This document shows, piece by piece, positions 61,340 to 64,000 of a stretch of 64,000 bases of DNA; position 1 is the first letter of the stretch; each line of letters starts with the position of its first letter. The stretch is from Aegilops tauschii subsp. strangulata (lineage: Eukaryota > Streptophyta > Magnoliopsida > Poales > Poaceae): the NCBI RefSeq assembly GCF_002575655.3, contig NC_053039.3, forward strand, positions 241,034,622-241,098,621, read 5' to 3'. The translations under genes and the position numbers were made by a program. The notes beneath the pieces are model-generated. The model was not told the DNA's origin. It ran no database searches and was given only the letters and a program-made list of their open reading frames with translations.

Positions 61340-61711
61340 TTAGTTGAATGGCCCGAGATGGCGGCGGTGAACGGCCTCTGAGTAAGGGGGAGGGGCATCT
61401 AGGGATTTGACGCCTGGCGACGGTATTCGAGGCGCGGTGGGGAGATCCAGCTCGTGGCGACGACGCCTGGGGTTGCTGGGGGCGTCGTCTCGCGAGGTTG
61501 CCAAGGGTGGCTGCGCCCGTGGTCGCACGGTGGTGGCAGCTCGCGAGGTTGCAGGGGCAGTGGCGCCCGGGGTCGCAGGGCGGCGGCGATTCAGGAGGCT
61601 GTCGGGGGCGGTGGCTCCTGGAGTGGCGGTGGTGTGTTGGGTGGGTGGGGAGGGCGCGGGGCGGCAGTGTGCGGTAGGTGGGAGATAGATGCGGGATCGG
61701 GGAAAGGACAT
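61340..61711 (-). other. GC-rich open frame near the right end of the candidate DNA element
   Basis: A 123-codon frame rich in Pro, Ala, Arg and Thr starts about 100 bp downstream of CCTATATAG (minus strand, 61812-61820), which could be a TATA box. The DNA holds imperfect repeats of GTCGCAGG/GCGAGGTTGC/GTGGCGCC phrases (61480-61620), giving repeated ATPGATAP peptides. High GC opens frames on both strands, so coding is doubtful. A first exon or leader of a transposon transcript is possible. Confidence 0.25.
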
Positions 61712-62099
61712 GGGGTGGATCGGGGAAAGGTTGTGGGGAGGTGGGTCGGGCCGTCGGGGGAGTTGTGGGGGTGGGCTGGGTTTTTTTTGTTCGGGAACAC
61801 CGAATCAGGCTCTATATAGGCCGCCGTGATCCAAATAACTATTATGATCCCAGGATCAAAATAGTGCCACTATATATATATAGTGAGCTTTATGCTCAAA
61901 ATAATAAGCTTCTAGTGAGGGAAGCCCCCAGTTATGATGGGGTGTGTACATTTAAGGATGCATACCCTTCAAGTCTGCGGCTTACCCGAACACGCTAGAA
62001 ATCGTAAAGAAAAAACGAGAAAAGAGAAAAAAGAAAAGACAAAGGAGAAAAAGAGAACGAACAAAGGTATGTGTCCGGACTCAGGCATAGAATCTTTGG

Positions 62100-62658
62100 A
62101 GTCGAGTGGCGTTCCATGGGTTCGGCTCTAAGCGATTATGCGATGCATTGCGAAGGCGATAGGCTCCTCCCGTGAGAACTTCATTATAATGAAGGGACCC
62201 TCCCATTTGGGCTTGAGCTTGTCCTTTTTCTTCTCTGGTAGGCGTAGAACGAGTTCACCGACATTATAAGTCTTTGCCCGCACTTTTCTGCTTTCGTATC
62301 TTCGAGCTTGTTGTTGGTAGAATGCGGAACGGGCTTTTGCGACGTCGCGCTCCTCCTCCAGGCCATCTAAGTCGTCCTACCGATCGAGCTCGGCCTCTCT
62401 CTCTCCTCATACATGCGCACTCGAGGTGAGTCATGAATAATATCGCAGGGCAAGACAGCCTCTGCGTCATACACCATGAAGAACGGTGTGTATCCGGTCG
62501 TGCGATTGGGCGTGGTCCGCATCCCCCAGAGTACGGAGTCAAGCTCCTCAACCCAGTGTTTGTCTGACTCCTTTAGGGATCGCACTAGTCTGGGTTTGAT
62601 GCCGCTCATTATCAGGCCATTGGCCCGTTCAACTTGACCATTTGTTTGGGGGTGATAT
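62100..62658 (-). pseudogene. pol: Gypsy integrase, C-terminal part (Tat-type pol)
   Basis: On the minus strand, after the LINE, the frame reads NGQVERANGLIMSGIKPRLV (carrying the catalytic Glu of the DDE core), LDSVLWGMRTTPNRTTGYTP and FFMVYDAEAVLPCDI. After a frameshift near 62390 it reads KARSAFYQQQARRYESRKVR and LRLPEKKKDKLKPKWEGPF, the usual post-core region. Further decay follows toward 62100. The core is split from its upstream part (63913-64000) by the LINE. Confidence 0.85.
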
Positions 62659-63896
62659 TTTTTTTGACTATAAACAGTCGGGTAAAAACCCCACTGGAAC
62701 TTTTATTAAAATTAAGAGAGGTCTAATACAAAGGCTTGAGGTAAGCCAGAAGAAAAGAAAACTAAACTAAAAAAGAACTAACTAGCTAAACAAAAAAAGA
62801 AAAATAGAGAAAAACCAAAAAGACAACCTACTGAAACCAGAAAAAAAAGATAAATTACAATATGGTCTCCAACCAAGCAAAGAACTGATGAGCATACTTC
62901 TTCTTCATCATGTATCTTAATAGCTTAAGCACCTCCAAGAAAATGAACTTCCAACCCTGGAAGGAGGGATTAATATGCTCAAAAATTTATTATTTCTGGA
63001 AACCCAAATAGCCCAGGATCCAAGAATGATGATCTCCATGAAGAAAGGCTTGTTCAGTTTGTCTTTGAGATCTTGAAAAGCTTCTAAGACTGACAAGTTG
63101 TGTGCTCTGCAAGGGCAAATGAAATCCCAACATTGTGCTGCAAAGGGGCAACTCCAAAAGAGGTGGTGCAGTGTCTCTTCCTGTTGACAGTTTCTGACAG
63201 CACAGTTGTATTCTTCCAGCTCAAAATTCTTTCTTCTCACTAAGTTTCTTGTATTGACTCTGTCATGTAGCAGCATCCAGAAGAACACCTTGTTCTTTGG
63301 CTGGCATGAGCTCTTCCATATCCAACAAAAATGAGGTGGAGTTTGTTTAAATCCAATTAACACATTGTATGCCTTAATGGAAGAGTAAAATTCATTACCC
63401 CAAATGTAACTCCATGTGTCTCTAAGTTCCAAGTGTTCTGAAGTTCTCAGTATGAAACATATATTCTCCATTTCCAGAAATTCCTCATAAGCTTGGGTTG
63501 TCAGGGGTAAGTGAAACAAGTCTTGTAGATACTCAGTGTGAATCACTTGGTGGACATTTATGACCATATCTCGAGCAAAAGAATAGAGGTGATCAAAATT
63601 GTGCTTCAACACAAAATCATGCCAACAATCATCCCAAAAGAGGGCAATTTTGCCATCCCTTATATTGCATCTTGCAATAGCCTTGTATTGATCAATGAGT
63701 GCCAGATTAGACTTCCACCAAAAAGACCCAACCATGTTGTCTCCTGGTAATTGCCCATTATTGTAGTAGGACTCCCAGATGAGGTGTACCCAAGGAATAT
63801 CATGTCCGTTGTAAAACTTGTGGAGGTTTTTCATAAGCAGAGTCTTGTTCTGTGTGAAGATGTCCATAACACCAAGCCCTCCTTTGTTTTTTGGTC
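62659..63896 (-). mobile_element. 5'-truncated LINE retrotransposon
   Basis: It is flanked by a perfect 16-bp duplication TGTTTGGGGGTGATAT (62643-62658 and 63897-63912). A T run at 62659-62665 is the poly(A) end in minus orientation. The 1238-bp body contains only the 3' part of ORF2 and a 3' UTR. The host integrase frame continues on both sides. Confidence 0.95.
62917..63867 (-). CDS. LINE ORF2 C-terminal fragment with RT zinc-binding domain
   Basis: A 316-codon open frame begins inside ORF2; the Met is not a true start. It carries the region after the reverse transcriptase: NKTLLMKNLHKFYNGHD, then the W-rich HLIWESYY region, and the zinc-binding reverse transcriptase domain (PF13966 type) with FCWIWKSSCQPKNKVFFWML and a C..C...H..W.CP arrangement (CAVRNCQQEETLHHLFWSCP). 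The RT palm and endonuclease are missing because of 5' truncation. The frame is still open, so the insertion is probably young. Confidence 0.88.
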   Translation of the reverse strand: MDIFTQNKTLLMKNLHKFYNGHDIPWVHLIWESYYNNGQLPGDNMVGSFWWKSNLALIDQYKAIARCNIRDGKIALFWDDCWHDFVLKHNFDHLYSFARDMVINVHQVIHTEYLQDLFHLPLTTQAYEEFLEMENICFILRTSEHLELRDTWSYIWGNEFYSSIKAYNVLIGFKQTPPHFCWIWKSSCQPKNKVFFWMLLHDRVNTRNLVRRKNFELEEYNCAVRNCQQEETLHHLFWSCPFAAQCWDFICPCRAHNLSVLEAFQDLKDKLNKPFFMEIIILGSWAIWVSRNNKFLSILIPPSRVGSSFSWRCLSY

Positions 63897-63912
63897 TGTT
63901 TGGGGGTGATAT

Positions 63913-64000
63913 ATGGAGGCATAATCAAGCTTAATGCCAAGATTAGCGCACCAAGTTTTCACCTCGTCGGCTGTAAAGTTAGAGCCGTTGTCAGTAATAA
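63913..64000 (-). pseudogene. pol: Gypsy integrase core, upstream part
   Basis: The minus strand reads ITDNGSNFTADEVKTWCANL and LDYASIYHPQT up to the LINE insertion point. It includes the second catalytic Asp in TDNGSNF. It continues beyond the window and joins the part at 62658 once the LINE and one TSD copy are set aside. Confidence 0.85.

Larger units (their letters stand above)
57475..61866. mobile_element. Candidate non-autonomous DNA transposon filled with GAACTTC repeats
   Basis: The left end CACTATTCTGATC (57475-57487) and the right end, read on the minus strand, CACTATTTTGATC (61866-61854), agree at 12 of 13 bases as inverted repeats. Between them are a diverged repeat array (57795-58715), a GAACTTC-pair array (57495-60846) and a GC-rich right-end block (61080-61790) with a TATA element. 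No transposase is seen. The starting CACTA and the terminal-region repeats recall CACTA elements, but no 3-bp TSD is visible (AAA on the left, CCA on the right). Both flanks carry TA repeats, so insertion into a microsatellite could hide the duplication. It lies between Tat-type sequences on both sides, as an insertion should. Confidence 0.5.
44786..64000 (-). mobile_element. Tat-type Ty3/gypsy element, 3' part in the window, heavily interrupted
   Basis: Minus-strand order: integrase pieces (64000-62100), a gap filled by a DNA element, an antisense spliced gene on the plus strand (54012-56829), a PPT (53700), and a 3' LTR (53699-44786). Grass Tat elements are known to carry an antisense ORF between pol and the 3' LTR, and this layout fits. 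Insertions into it are the Angela element (45078-53514), the candidate DNA transposon (57475-61866) and a LINE (62659-63896). That the LTR, antisense gene and integrase belong to one copy is inferred from order and strand. Confidence 0.62.

Noticed and set aside
61591..61800. Pro-rich frames on both strands of 61400-61800
   Set aside because: High GC with imperfect repeats opens several frames. Only the one downstream of a TATA was kept, at low confidence.

Overview
This window looks like intergenic DNA from a large-genome grass of the wheat/barley tribe (Triticeae). It is almost wholly nested transposable elements. I see no intact host gene, rRNA, tRNA or CRISPR array. The organism call rests on recognisable Angela/WIS-type Ty1-copia LTRs (starting TGAAGGAAATATGCCC on the minus strand and ending in the complement of TGTTGGGGAACG), on other LTR families typical of Triticeae, and on the depth of nesting. 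Family names other than Angela are lineage-level judgements.

Layout. (1) 1-13950: a plus-strand, non-autonomous Ty3/gypsy-like element with a very long LTR (about 4 kb). Its 5' LTR begins before the window and is interrupted by a solo LTR of a related family (1402-5191, TSD TTGTA). The PBS is at 7051, the internal region (7048-10204) has no recognisable gag-pol, and the 3' LTR is 10205-13950. (2) 13951-17574: a minus-strand Tat-type gypsy remnant with its 5' LTR at 17093. (3) 17575-18959: a gypsy protease fragment on the plus strand, then unassigned sequence. (4) 18960-27788: a minus-strand gypsy element with both LTRs, one short acidic ORF and an Angela-type solo LTR (23351-25089). (5) 27789-29239 and 40765-40978: a minus-strand, multi-exon coiled-coil pseudogene of the kind carried antisense in Tat elements. 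(6) Inside that pseudogene, 29240-40764: a minus-strand Athila-like element with a protease remnant and three nested solo LTRs (29691-31107, 32905-34469, 37438-39176). (7) 40979-44785: a truncated minus-strand non-autonomous element with one LTR and an ORF of about 172 aa. (8) 44786-64000 and beyond: a minus-strand Tat-type element made of a 3' LTR, an antisense multi-exon pseudogene (54012-56829) and integrase pieces (62100-64000). It is interrupted by a complete but dead Angela element (45078-53514, TSD TGTAC), by a candidate DNA transposon (57475-61866), and by a 5'-truncated LINE (62659-63896, 16-bp TSD).

The history is repeated insertion into older elements, recombination of full elements to solo LTRs (five cases with exact 5-bp TSDs), and decay by stops, frameshifts and short-repeat deletions. 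The least explained part is 57475-61866, an AT-rich element with CACTATT[C/T]TGATC inverted ends. It is filled with diverged repeats whose best-kept feature is pairs of GAACTTC about 23 bp apart. I would look there first for something undescribed.
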